From DATEVL01 sp035281845 (GTDB lineage Bacteria; Chloroflexota; Anaerolineae; Anaerolineales; E44-bin32), in contig DATEVL010000038.1 of assembly GCA_035281845.1 (NCBI GenBank), positions 1 to 64,000 on the forward strand: a stretch of DNA of 64,000 nucleotides, in the 5' to 3' direction. How positions within the stretch are numbered: position 1 is the first letter of the stretch; each line of letters starts with the position of its first letter. The notes below the pieces were generated by a model. That model saw only the letters and a program-made list of their open reading frames with translations, did not search any database and was not told the DNA's origin. A program made the position numbers and the translations under genes. Below are positions 16,436-25,247 of this stretch, piece by piece.

Positions 16436-16721
16436 TGAAGGAGACGAGTAGGCATCTCGAGCCTGTCAGCGAACCCGGAGTGGTGCGAGCGGGGCTGGCC
16501 AGGATGCCGAAAATCCCTCCGGAGCCGCAAGCTGAACGTCCCGGCTGGGACTAATAGGCGCGCCGGTCTCGCCCACCGTTAGCCGGGCGCAGGTAGAAGC
16601 CTCGCCGAAGGACGTCGTCGAGGTCGCACCTGGATGAGGGTCCGCCCGACGCGGAAACCAGGGTGGTAACGCGGGAACCATCACGGCTCTCGTCCCTGAA
16701 CGGACGGGAGCCGTTTCTGTT
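16436..16721 (+). promoter_or_regulatory. T-box riboswitch, isoleucine specific
   Basis: Classic T-box layout: stem I begins GAAGGAGACGAGTA (16437-16450), the distal stem I segment includes GGTGCGAGC, and the likely specifier is ATC (16513-16515, within AAAATCCCTCC), an Ile codon. The T-box consensus AGGGTGGTAACGCGGG is at 16660-16675. A terminator follows: CGGCTCTCGTCC (16684-16695) pairs with GGACGGGAGCCG (16702-16713), then TTTCTGTT. Uncharged tRNA-Ile should stabilise the antiterminator and switch on alaX and ileS. Confidence 0.93.
16684..16721 (+). terminator. T-box-controlled terminator
   Basis: A 12-base-pair stem with a 6-base loop and a T-rich tail, 30 bases before the alaX start codon. 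It is the off-state structure of the T-box. Confidence 0.88.
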
Positions 16722-16751
16722 CCAACCGGGCGCTTCGGACGGAGGATCGGG

Positions 16752-17462
16752 ATGACCGTTGCACTGTATTACCAGGACGCATATCTACGAGAGTTCGAGG
16801 CCGAGGTGGTTCGCCTTGACCGGGGCCGTGCTCAACTCGACCGGACGGCGTTCTACCCGGGCGGTGGAGGCCAGCCCGCGGACCGAGGCGTCCTGAAAAC
16901 CGCAGCCGGCGACGCCCAGGTGGTCGATGTCAAGAAGGAGGCGGGCGAGATCTGGCATCATCTGGAGGGGGCCTTGCCATCGGTCGGAGAGGCCATCCGA
17001 GGAACCCTGGATTGGGAGAGGCGCCATCAGTTGATGCGCACCCACACGGCGATGCATATCCTGTGCGGCGTGATCTGGCGCGACTATCGCGCCAGCGTAA
17101 CCGGGGGTCAGATGTCCCCTCTGCAGGGGCGCATGGATTTCGAGTTCCCTACGATGCACCAGGACCTGGTCCGTTCGATCGAGCAGGCGATCAATGTCGA
17201 GGTCGACGCCGCGCGCGATGTCGGAAGCCGAATCCTGCCGCGCGTCGAGGCCTTTCAGATCCCGGACCTGATCCGAACGAAGATCAACCTGCTGCCCGAA
17301 GGCATCACCGAGGTGAGAGTCGTAGAGATCGAGGGCCTCGATCTTCAGGCCGACGGTGGAACCCACGTCGCTAACACGCGCGAAGTGGGCCCGCTGCGCA
17401 TCGTCGATTACAAGAGCAAAGGGGCCGCCAACAAGCGGCTCGTCGTGGCCCTGGAGGCCTGA
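16752..17462 (+). CDS. Alanyl-tRNA editing protein AlaX (free-standing editing domain)
   Basis: 236 residues, length of AlaX-M type proteins, with GGAGG at 16741-16745 before the ATG. It carries FYPGGGGQPAD (34-44), HTAMH (His98, His102) and DGGTHVANTREVG (His205). AlaX enzymes hydrolyse Ser or Gly mischarged on tRNA-Ala. The usual Cys of the CxxxH zinc motif is Asp201 here. It lies 3 bases before ileS under an Ile T-box, an unexpected partner for an Ala-tRNA editor. A broader trans-editing role is possible but is inference. Confidence 0.88.
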   Translation: MTVALYYQDAYLREFEAEVVRLDRGRAQLDRTAFYPGGGGQPADRGVLKTAAGDAQVVDVKKEAGEIWHHLEGALPSVGEAIRGTLDWERRHQLMRTHTAMHILCGVIWRDYRASVTGGQMSPLQGRMDFEFPTMHQDLVRSIEQAINVEVDAARDVGSRILPRVEAFQIPDLIRTKINLLPEGITEVRVVEIEGLDLQADGGTHVANTREVGPLRIVDYKSKGAANKRLVVALEA

Positions 17463-17465
17463 GCC

Positions 17466-20400
17466 TTGATATTCAAGCCCGTGCCTTCTTCCATCGATTT
17501 CATCGCTCAGGAACACGAGGTGCTGAAGTTCTGGGAAGCGAGCGGCGCCTTCGAAAAGCTGCGAGCCCTGCGCGCCGGAGGGCCGCGCTGGTCCTTCGTC
17601 GATGGGCCGATCACGGCCAACAACCCGATGGGCGTGCACCACGGCTGGGGCCGAACCTACAAGGATCTCTTCCATCGCTTCGCCGCCATGCGCGGCTTCG
17701 ACACCCGCTACCAGAACGGCTTCGACTGCCAGGGGCTGTGGGTCGAGGTCAACGTCGAACGCGATCTCGGTTTCAGCAGCAAGCGCGATATCGAGGCTCT
17801 CGGAATCGACAAGTTCGTCGTCCTCTGCAAACAGCGGGTGCTGAACTTCGCCGCCGTGCAGACGCAACAGAGCCTCCGCCTCGGCTATTGGATGGACTGG
17901 AATCGGCTTGAGGATTTGGCCCTGCTGAGCGAACGCCTGGGCCAGGATCCTCTGCAGCGATCGACTCTCCAAGGACCTCACGGCCCTGTCACCGACACCG
18001 TCGAGGCCCTGGTGGCGCGGCTGGGCGAGCCCGAGCTGGGTGGATCGTATTTCACCTTCTCCGACGAAAACAACTACACCATCTGGCATCTTCTCCAGCG
18101 CTGCCACGAACGAGGCTGGATCTACAAAGGCCACGACGTAATGCCCTGGTGCGGCCGCTGCGGCACCGGTCTGAGCCAGCACGAAATCGTCACCGAGGGC
18201 TACCAGGAGATGACGCATCCCAGCGTCACCCTTCGCTTTCCGCTGCGCGGACGACCGGGGGAGAACTTGCTGGTGTGGACGACGACCCCCTGGACTCTTA
18301 CCAGCAATGTGGCGGCCGCCGTCGGCCCCGATCTCGAATATGTGCAAGTTCGTCAGGGCGGCGAGTCCTTCTATCTCAGCCAGGGAACCCAGAGCATGCT
18401 GCGGGGCCGCTACGAAGTCGTCCGCAGTCTGCCGGGGAGGGAATTGGAGGGTTGGACATACGACGGTCCGTTCGATCACTTGCCGGCGGCTCGAGACAGC
18501 GGTGCGCCGTCGGTCCACAAGGTGATCCTGTGGGACGAAGTGGGCGAACAAGAAGGGACGGGCATCGTCCATATCGCGCCGGGTTGCGGCGCGGAAGACT
18601 TCGCGCTGGGCAAGCTCTACGGGCTGCCGGTGATCGCCCCGCTGGACGAGGCCGGCGTCTTTCTGCCGGGCTTCGACTGGCTGAGCGGAAAGGCCGTCGA
18701 CGATGTCCGACCTGCCATCTTCGAGGATTTGAAAGCGCGCGGCCTGATGTATGCCGTGGCTGATTTCACGCACCGCTACCCGGTTTGTTGGCGCTGCAGC
18801 AGCCCGCTGGTGTTCCGTCTGGTGGACGAGTGGTTTATCTCGATGGGCGCACCGCTCGACCGGCCACTGTCGGAGGTCTCGGAAGACGAGAAGCGGCGGA
18901 ACCTTCGCTACCAGATGATGGAGGTCGTCGAGCGTGAGACGCGCTGGCATCCTTCGTTCGGCCTGGAGCGCGAGCTCGACTGGTTGCGCAACATGCACGA
19001 CTGGATGATTTCGAAGAAGCGCTACTGGGGATTGGCCTTGCCGATCTATGAGTGTGCCGCGTGCGGCCAGGTCGACGTCGTCGGCAGCAAGGAAGAGCTG
19101 CAACGGCGCGCCGTCCGTGGCTGGGAGGCCTTCGCCGGCCGCTCACCCCATCGGCCCTACGTGGATGAAGTCGTCATCGCCTGTTCTCGCTGTGGCGAGC
19201 CGGTGAGGCGAATCCCGGACGTCGGCAACCCCTGGCTCGACGCCGGGATCGTCGCCATGAGCACCTTGCGCTATCGAGAGGATCGCGCCTTTTGGGAGTC
19301 GTGGTTTCCGGCCGATTTCATCAGCGAGAGCTTCCCCGGGCAGTTTCGCAACTGGTTCTACAGCCTCATCGCCATGAGCACGATCCTCGAACGGCGGGCT
19401 CCCTTCCGCGACGTCTTCACCTATGCCACCTTGCTCGCCGAGGACGGGCGCGCCATGCACAAGTCGGCGGGCAATATGGTTGAGTTCAACGAAGCCGCCG
19501 ACCGGATGGGGGTCGACGTCATGCGCTGGCTCTACCTGGCGCAGCGGCCGGAGAAGGACATTCTCTTCGGCTATCACCGCGCCGACGATACCCGGCGGCT
19601 CTTCCTGCTTCCGCTGTGGAACGTGTACAGCTTCTTCGTCACCTACGCCAACATCGATGGCTGGACGCCCGGCGCCGCGGCCCCAACCGGTGAGCCCGCC
19701 GTCCTCGATCGGTGGATCCGATCCCGGATGGAACGGGTCGTAGGGGAGGTGACCGCCCAGCTGCAAGCCTTCGAGCCACATGCGGCGGCAGACGCCCTTC
19801 AGCATTTCCTGGAGGATCTGAGCAACTGGTACCTGCGTCGGAGCCGGCGCCGGTTCTGGTCGCGCCGTGGTTCCAGCGCGCAGGGCGATGCAGATAAAGA
19901 GCGTGCTTACGCCACGCTCTATGAAGTTCTGGTGAAGCTCATCCAGCTTCTGGCGCCGTTCGTGCCTTTCGTAACCGAGGCGATGTATCAGAACCTGGTC
20001 CGGTCGGTCGATGCCGAAGCGCCGGAAAGCGTCCATCATCAGGCCTGGCCGACGGCTCACCCGGAGGCGGTGGACGCCACGCTGATCGAGGAGATGGCCC
20101 TCGTCCTTCGACTGGTCTCCCTTGGCCACGCCGCAAGGAATCTCGCCGGTCGGAAACTGCGCCAGCCGCTCCAAGAAGCCGCCTTCGCCCTGCGCCATCC
20201 GGACGAGGCCGACGTCTTGCAGCGTCACGCCGGGCTGATCGCCGACGAGTTGAACGTCAAGTCGGTTCGGCCCCTCGATGCAACGGCGGAGGCTGTCGAG
20301 TTCCGTCTCAATCCGCTGCCGCGCCAGCTCGGGCAGAAGTACGGCGCCCGTTTCCCTCAGCTCCGCACGGCGCTCCTGGCGCTGGACCCGGAGCGGGCGG

Positions 20401-20828
20401 CAGGGAAGCTCGCCGAGGAAGGCCACCTTGAAATGCCACTCGGCGAAGACAGCGTCGTCGTCCTGGCCGAGGAAGTCGAAGTTCGGATCGAGCCTCGAGC
20501 CGGTTTCTCCGCGGCGGCCGACGGGGCCTATCTCGCCGCGCTGAGGACCGAACTGACCCCGGACCTGGTGGAGGAGGGTTTGGCGCGTGAAGTCGTCCGC
20601 CGAATTCAGGAACTGCGGCGACAGGCGGAGTACGACGTCGACCAGCGAATCCGGGTCGAGTACGAGGCTTCGCCGGCGTTGGCCGCTGCGCTGCTGTCGC
20701 ATGGCGCATTCGTTTCGGCGGAGGTCCTGGCCGATGGCTTCGGGCCCGCCACCCTGGCCCATGACCCCTCGGCGCCGACCTTCGCTTTCGACGGTGAAGA
20801 ACTGCGCGTGAGAATCGCCCCCAGTTAG
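17466..20828 (+). CDS. ileS: Isoleucyl-tRNA synthetase
   Basis: A 1120-residue class I synthetase charging tRNA-Ile. The HIGH element is HHGWG in NPMGVHHGWGRTYKD, the CP1 editing domain contains VWTTTPWTLTSN, a Cys cluster (CAACG, CSRCG) suggests zinc, and the KMSKS position reads MHKSAGN (664-670), so its first Lys and Met are not canonical. Length and these variants fit the longer, eukaryote-like IleRS type. It starts with TTG 17466. Regulated by the upstream T-box; co-transcribed with alaX. Confidence 0.95.
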   Translation: MIFKPVPSSIDFIAQEHEVLKFWEASGAFEKLRALRAGGPRWSFVDGPITANNPMGVHHGWGRTYKDLFHRFAAMRGFDTRYQNGFDCQGLWVEVNVERDLGFSSKRDIEALGIDKFVVLCKQRVLNFAAVQTQQSLRLGYWMDWNRLEDLALLSERLGQDPLQRSTLQGPHGPVTDTVEALVARLGEPELGGSYFTFSDENNYTIWHLLQRCHERGWIYKGHDVMPWCGRCGTGLSQHEIVTEGYQEMTHPSVTLRFPLRGRPGENLLVWTTTPWTLTSNVAAAVGPDLEYVQVRQGGESFYLSQGTQSMLRGRYEVVRSLPGRELEGWTYDGPFDHLPAARDSGAPSVHKVILWDEVGEQEGTGIVHIAPGCGAEDFALGKLYGLPVIAPLDEAGVFLPGFDWLSGKAVDDVRPAIFEDLKARGLMYAVADFTHRYPVCWRCSSPLVFRLVDEWFISMGAPLDRPLSEVSEDEKRRNLRYQMMEVVERETRWHPSFGLERELDWLRNMHDWMISKKRYWGLALPIYECAACGQVDVVGSKEELQRRAVRGWEAFAGRSPHRPYVDEVVIACSRCGEPVRRIPDVGNPWLDAGIVAMSTLRYREDRAFWESWFPADFISESFPGQFRNWFYSLIAMSTILERRAPFRDVFTYATLLAEDGRAMHKSAGNMVEFNEAADRMGVDVMRWLYLAQRPEKDILFGYHRADDTRRLFLLPLWNVYSFFVTYANIDGWTPGAAAPTGEPAVLDRWIRSRMERVVGEVTAQLQAFEPHAAADALQHFLEDLSNWYLRRSRRRFWSRRGSSAQGDADKERAYATLYEVLVKLIQLLAPFVPFVTEAMYQNLVRSVDAEAPESVHHQAWPTAHPEAVDATLIEEMALVLRLVSLGHAARNLAGRKLRQPLQEAAFALRHPDEADVLQRHAGLIADELNVKSVRPLDATAEAVEFRLNPLPRQLGQKYGARFPQLRTALLALDPERAAGKLAEEGHLEMPLGEDSVVVLAEEVEVRIEPRAGFSAAADGAYLAALRTELTPDLVEEGLAREVVRRIQELRRQAEYDVDQRIRVEYEASPALAAALLSHGAFVSAEVLADGFGPATLAHDPSAPTFAFDGEELRVRIAPS

Positions 20829-20967
20829 GTTATGGGGCATGTGACTCACGCGCCTGGTCGACCATCGCAGCCGCGGGACGGGCTGCGTATGCCGGCAGGC
20901 GAGAAAAGACTCGCTTCCACGGGCGGGCCTCGCCTTTCGGCGGGTCTCCGGCAATCCTTCGGGTAGA
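20829..20967. other. Intergenic region before lspA
   Basis: No gene seen. TAGAAT (20964-20969) could be the lspA -10; it overlaps the annotated ATG, so the true lspA start may be downstream. Confidence 0.35.
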
Positions 20968-21537
20968 ATGGCTTGGCCCGATCCGGCGACCAACGTGGAA
21001 CGAAACCAACGTCTGCGCTCCTATCTCTTCCTGGCCGCCATTTCGGGGCTCGTGGTCGCCCTCGACCAATGGTCGAAGGTCTTGGTGCGCACTCGACTCG
21101 ACGTCGGCGAGCTCTGGATGCCGGTGGGCTGGCTGGCGGCTTACGCCCGCCTGATCAACTGGAACAATACCGGCGCCGCCTTCGGTCTGCTTCCCAGCGC
21201 CGGATTGATCTTCTCGATCGTGGCGGTGGTCGTCTCGGTGGCGATTATCTACTATTTCCCGCGAGTCCCGGAATCCCAGGTCGCCGTGCGCGTCGCCCTG
21301 GCGCTGCAGCTCGGCGGCGCGATCGGGAATCTGATCGACCGCGTGCTACTGGGCACCGTCACCGATTTCATCTCGCTGGGGGCGTTCCCCGTTTTCAACG
21401 TCGCCGATGCCAGCATCACGATCGGAGTCGCCCTGTTGTTGGCCGCTATGTGGGTCCAGGGCCGAGCTCGCAAGGCAGAGGACGGCGCGGAAGGTGGAGC
21501 GCCCGAGCGGGGCGGCCCTGAGCCCGGAGAGGCATAG
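20968..21537 (+). CDS. lspA: Lipoprotein signal peptidase (signal peptidase II)
   Basis: 189 residues with four predicted membrane segments. NLIDRV (Asp124) and FNVADASI (Asp147) are the aspartic-protease dyad that cleaves prolipoproteins such as the M23 lipoprotein at 13775. NNTGAAFG is another conserved block. The C-terminus has a charged, Gly/Glu-rich cytoplasmic tail. The ATG overlaps a TAGAAT; GTG 20995 (VERNQRL) is an alternative start. The rluD-like gene follows after about 120 bases, a common pairing. Confidence 0.93.
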   Translation: MAWPDPATNVERNQRLRSYLFLAAISGLVVALDQWSKVLVRTRLDVGELWMPVGWLAAYARLINWNNTGAAFGLLPSAGLIFSIVAVVVSVAIIYYFPRVPESQVAVRVALALQLGGAIGNLIDRVLLGTVTDFISLGAFPVFNVADASITIGVALLLAAMWVQGRARKAEDGAEGGAPERGGPEPGEA

Positions 21538-21659
21538 TCACAGGGGAGACGGCCTGTCTCATCTCGGCGCGACTCAACCGGCTCTCGACCCTTTCGGAGA
21601 CACGCCCGGGGCCCCGTCCGCTGCTCATCGATGACATCAAGCACGGGAGGCGAGTCGGG

Positions 21660-22610
21660 GTGATGGCGGGGGCGGAGCGGCAGACACTCCGGGCGCCACC
21701 GACCGGGGGGAGGCTCGACCAAGTGCTGGTGGGTCTATTCCCGGAGGTCTCACGCTCGCGCCTTCAACAATGGATCCACGGAGGCCAGGTGTGGGTTTCC
21801 GGCGAGCTCGCCACGAAGTCCGGGCTGCGCCTGCGCGGAGGGGAGGCGATCCTCGTCGAGCTTCCGCCTCCGGTTTCGTCGGACATCCTCCCTGAACCCA
21901 TTCCGCTCGATGTTGTGTTCGAAGACCGTGACCTTCTCGTCGTCAACAAGGCGCCCGGCATGGTTGTTCATCCCTCCGCCGGGCACGACACCGGCACGCT
22001 GGTGAACGCGGTGCTGGCTCACGCCCCAGACTTGGCCGGTGTGGGCGGCGAGCTGCGGCCGGGGATTGTCCATCGGCTCGATCGTGACACCTCGGGGCTG
22101 ATCGTCGTTGCTAAGAACGAGGGCGCTCTTCGCTGGCTTCAGGAACAATTCCAGTCGAAGTCTGTCGAGAAGGGTTACCTGGCGCTCGTCGACGGCCAGC
22201 CGCCGGCGCGCCAGGGCCGGATCGAAGCCGCCATCGGCCGCGATCCCCGCCATCGACAGCGGATGGCAGTCGTACCCGAGGCGAAAGGGCGGGAAGCGAC
22301 GACCGAATACCGCATCCGAGAGGAGTTCCCCGCGCATGCACTGCTCGAGGCGCGCCCCAAGACCGGCCGGACACATCAGATTCGCATCCACTTGGCGTTT
22401 GTGGGTTGCCCGGTCGTAGGAGATCGCGTCTACGGATGGCGTCGACCCTCGTTGTATGCAGCCAGGCAGATGCTTCACGCCTGGCGCCTCGGTTTTCGGC
22501 TTCCCGGGGAGAAAGAGGTGGTGGAGTTCGAAGCACCGATTCCGGAGGACATGGAGCGGGTGATCGAGCAAGCCCGGGGGCACTCGACGGAATGGGGCGG
22601 GGAGGGGTGA
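21660..22610 (+). CDS. RluA/RluD-family 23S rRNA pseudouridine synthase
   Basis: 316 residues. An N-terminal S4-like RNA-binding region (about 18-65, RLDQVLVGLFP...SRSRLQQWI) precedes the catalytic domain with GIVHRLDRDTSG (catalytic Asp141), and ARPKTGRTHQIRIHL is conserved further on. It isomerises uridines in large-subunit rRNA; the RluD type is most likely from the S4 domain and lspA neighbourhood. GTG 21660 lies 9 bases after GGGAGG; ATG 21663 is nearly equivalent. It overlaps ltaE by one base (TGATG). Confidence 0.92.
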   Translation: MMAGAERQTLRAPPTGGRLDQVLVGLFPEVSRSRLQQWIHGGQVWVSGELATKSGLRLRGGEAILVELPPPVSSDILPEPIPLDVVFEDRDLLVVNKAPGMVVHPSAGHDTGTLVNAVLAHAPDLAGVGGELRPGIVHRLDRDTSGLIVVAKNEGALRWLQEQFQSKSVEKGYLALVDGQPPARQGRIEAAIGRDPRHRQRMAVVPEAKGREATTEYRIREEFPAHALLEARPKTGRTHQIRIHLAFVGCPVVGDRVYGWRRPSLYAARQMLHAWRLGFRLPGEKEVVEFEAPIPEDMERVIEQARGHSTEWGGEG

Positions 22611-23656
22611 TGCCGGGCAACGTCGTCGATTTGCGATCGGACACGGTGACGCGGCCGACCCCGGCTATGCGAGAGGCGATGGCCCGTGCCGAAGTCGGTG
22701 ACGATGTCTTCGGAGAGGACCCCACCGTCAATCGTCTTCAGGCGATGGCCGCCGATCGGTTGGGCAAGGAGGCAGCACTCCTCGTACCATCCGGGGCGAT
22801 GGGGAATCTGGCGGCCGTGCTTTCTCACTGCGGCCGGGGCGATGAAGTCATTCTTGGGGACCAGTGCCACACCTACGTTTACGAGGCCGGAGGCGTTGCG
22901 GCTTTGGGCGGCGTTCACCCTCGAGCCCTCGCGACCCAACCCGATGGGACGATGGCCCTCGACGACATCCAAGCCGCGGTCCGCGCGGACGACGTGCACT
23001 TTCCCGTCACGCGGCTGATCTGCCTCGAAAACACTCACAATCGGTGCGGAGGAGCCCCGCTCTCCGGCGACTACACCCGGCGGGTGGGTGCGCTGGCTCG
23101 GGATCGTGGATTGCAGCTCCACATCGACGGCGCCCGAATCTTCAACGCGGCTGCGGCCACAGGCGAGTCCGCCAAGGAGCTGGCCGCGCCCGCCGACTCG
23201 GTCACCTTCTGCCTCTCGAAGGCTTTGTGCGCTCCGGTCGGCTCGGTCTTGTGCGGCGACGGCGAGTTCATCCGCAGAGCCCGCCGGGTTCGAAAACAGC
23301 TCGGAGGCGGGATGCGGCAGGCGGGCGTGCTGGCCGCGGCCGGGATCGTCGCGCTCGAGACCATGATTGATCGATTGGTGGAGGATCACGCACGGGCGAG
23401 GCGCCTTGCCGCGGAACTGCGATCGCTCCCTGGCGCAACGCTGGATCTCGATCCACCGCCCACCAACATGGTCTACCTTCGCTTGTCGACCGCAGTGCCT
23501 TTCGACGCGCGAGGGATGGTGCAGACCCTGGCGAATGACAACATCCTCGCGCTCCCTGTGGGGCCTCGCCGGATTCGCTTGGTGCTCCACCACGACGTCG
23601 ATGATGACGGGGTTGACCGCGCCGTCGCCGCGTTCCGGCGCGCTCTCGGCCGCTGA
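22610..23656 (+). CDS. ltaE: Low-specificity L-threonine aldolase
   Basis: 348 residues, fold-type I PLP enzyme cleaving threonine or allo-threonine to glycine and acetaldehyde. DLRSDTVTRPT at the start, ENTHN (140-144), HIDGAR (171-176) and the PLP Lys204 in CLSKALCAPVGS are all present. A longer in-frame extension upstream overlaps the rluD-like gene; ATG 22610 was chosen because it matches the family start and has GGAGGGG directly before it. Stop-start overlap suggests translational coupling. Confidence 0.93.
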   Translation: MPGNVVDLRSDTVTRPTPAMREAMARAEVGDDVFGEDPTVNRLQAMAADRLGKEAALLVPSGAMGNLAAVLSHCGRGDEVILGDQCHTYVYEAGGVAALGGVHPRALATQPDGTMALDDIQAAVRADDVHFPVTRLICLENTHNRCGGAPLSGDYTRRVGALARDRGLQLHIDGARIFNAAAATGESAKELAAPADSVTFCLSKALCAPVGSVLCGDGEFIRRARRVRKQLGGGMRQAGVLAAAGIVALETMIDRLVEDHARARRLAAELRSLPGATLDLDPPPTNMVYLRLSTAVPFDARGMVQTLANDNILALPVGPRRIRLVLHHDVDDDGVDRAVAAFRRALGR

Positions 23657-23903
23657 ATCTCTCAGGATCCGAAGCGTGGTTCTGCGAGTGCAGGGTAGGG
23701 AAGGCCGAAGATCTTGCTGCGCGGCCGCCCGGTTACTTGATGGAGGACTCGGCGGCCGTGCAGAGAGAGGGTAAGGCACCGAGGAAGGAATGGGCAACCT
23801 TTCCTGCTGCTGGCCGCGGATGATCCCGAGGCGTCGGCTTAGTCCTGTATCGATCCGCTTTCTTGACGCTGCGACTCTCGGCGTGGTAGACTTCTCGGCG
23901 TTG
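23657..23903. other. Intergenic region ending in the tRNA-Asp promoter
   Basis: No gene seen. An imperfect hairpin (AGGAAGG/CCTTTCCT, about 23789-23813) may end the ltaE transcript. The tRNA promoter occupies 23863-23892. Confidence 0.4.
23863..23892 (+). promoter_or_regulatory. tRNA-Asp promoter
   Basis: TTGACG, 18-base spacer, TAGACT, 11 bases before the tRNA 5' end. Confidence 0.6.
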
Positions 23904-23977
23904 GGGGGTGTGGTGTAGCGGCCCAACACGCTGCCCTGTCAAGGCAGAGACCGCGGGTTCGAATCCCGTCATCCCCG
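23904..23977 (+). tRNA. tRNA-Asp (GTC)
   Basis: Acceptor GGGGGTG pairs with CATCCCC and the discriminator is G. The anticodon stem CTGCC/GGCAG encloses CTGTCAA, with anticodon GTC at 23938-23940. T arm GCGGG-TTCGAAT-CCCGT. No encoded CCA. Confidence 0.95.
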
Positions 23978-24055
23978 CTGAACCGCCTGGCCAACCCAGG
24001 CGGTTGATGTTTCACCCGAGGCCTCGGCAGCAACCAGCTCACGCGGGTCGGTCGC

Positions 24056-24085
24056 TTGACACGGAGAAAACCGACGTGGTAATCT
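24056..24085 (+). promoter_or_regulatory. dprA operon promoter
   Basis: TTGACA (24056-24061), 18-base spacer, TAATCT (24080-24085), 43 bases before the dprA start. Confidence 0.55.
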
Positions 24086-24128
24086 GTGCCGTCCTGCCGG
24101 CTGAGTCGACACGCTTCATGATGATGAG

Positions 24129-25247
24129 ATGATCGGGTCCCAGCGCAAATACTGGATCGGTTTCAGCCGCGCCGCAGGTATCGGCGCGGTTCGCCTGCGT
24201 GCACTGCTCGATCATTTTGGGGATATCGAAGCCGCCTGGTTCGCCGAGGAGCCGGTGTTGCGCCAGACCGGAATCGGCCCGCATGCCGTCGGCGGATTGC
24301 TCGAGGCCCGCCGCAGCTTGGACCTGGACGGCGAGGTCGATCGTCTGGATCATGCCGGTTTCGATTTCCTGACGTGGGACGATGAGACCTTCCCGCCACC
24401 TCTGCTGGAGATCGCCTCTCCGCCGATCGTGCTCTATCGGTGGGGTGCGCTTCGGCCGGACGATCGATATGCGGTGGCCCTGGTGGGCACGCGTCGGCCG
24501 ACGGCCTACGGCCAGGCTGTCGCCCGCGATGTGGCGACGGCGCTGGCGGTCCACGGCGTCACCGTGATCTCGGGCCTGGCGCGCGGCGTGGATTCCATCG
24601 CGCACCGGGCTGCGTTGGACGCCGGCGGTCGGACGCTGGCCGTCCTCGGATCCGGTCTCGACGAGATCTATCCACCCGAGCACCGATCGCTGGCTCAGGA
24701 GATCGCCGGGCAAGGAGCTCTCCTGACCGAGTATCCACTCGGTGTCCGCCCGGAGGCGGGGAACTTCCCCGTGCGGAATCGGATCGTAGCGGGCCTGGCG
24801 CGGGCGGTGGTCGTGGTGGAGGCGGGTGAGGCGAGCGGCGCTCTGATCACGGCCGATTTTGCCGCCGACCAGGGACGCGACGTCTTCGCGGTTCCTGGCA
24901 GCATTTACAGCCGTGCCAGCCGAGGGACGAACCGTCTCTTGCTAACGGGTGCTACGCCGCTGACGTCCCCCGAAGACGTGCTTGAAGCCCTGCGGGTTCC
25001 GACCGCCCTCCCGTTGGAAGAGGAGAACCTAGTCTGGACGGGCGGCGAGCTGGAGATGCTGCTCGCCGGACTGCTGTCGGACGATCCGATCCACGCCGAC
25101 GATCTCGTCGCGCGAACTCGGCGAACCCCTTCGGAAGTGATGGCCGCCCTGGCCATGCTCGAGCTGCAAGGCCGGGCCGTCCAGGTGGGCGGAATGAATT
25201 ACGTCAGCGTGCGGCGGCCGCGTCGGGTTGCCGAGGTCGGCGCGTGA
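24129..25247 (+). CDS. dprA: DNA-processing protein DprA
   Basis: 372 residues. The N-terminal helix-hairpin-helix/SAM-like region precedes the Rossmann fold with ALVGTRRPTAYG, SGLARGVDSIAH, GSGLDEIYPPEH and FPVRNRIVAGL, and a C-terminal winged helix (about 300-365) as in many DprA proteins. DprA loads RecA onto incoming single-stranded DNA in natural transformation. No other competence gene is in the window. The stop overlaps the GTG of the next gene. Confidence 0.95.
   Translation: MIGSQRKYWIGFSRAAGIGAVRLRALLDHFGDIEAAWFAEEPVLRQTGIGPHAVGGLLEARRSLDLDGEVDRLDHAGFDFLTWDDETFPPPLLEIASPPIVLYRWGALRPDDRYAVALVGTRRPTAYGQAVARDVATALAVHGVTVISGLARGVDSIAHRAALDAGGRTLAVLGSGLDEIYPPEHRSLAQEIAGQGALLTEYPLGVRPEAGNFPVRNRIVAGLARAVVVVEAGEASGALITADFAADQGRDVFAVPGSIYSRASRGTNRLLLTGATPLTSPEDVLEALRVPTALPLEEENLVWTGGELEMLLAGLLSDDPIHADDLVARTRRTPSEVMAALAMLELQGRAVQVGGMNYVSVRRPRRVAEVGA

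Noticed and set aside
16785..20993. Long minus-strand frames (772 and 616 residues) opposite alaX and ileS
   Set aside because: They are antisense shadows of two well-supported genes, with no recognisable domain.
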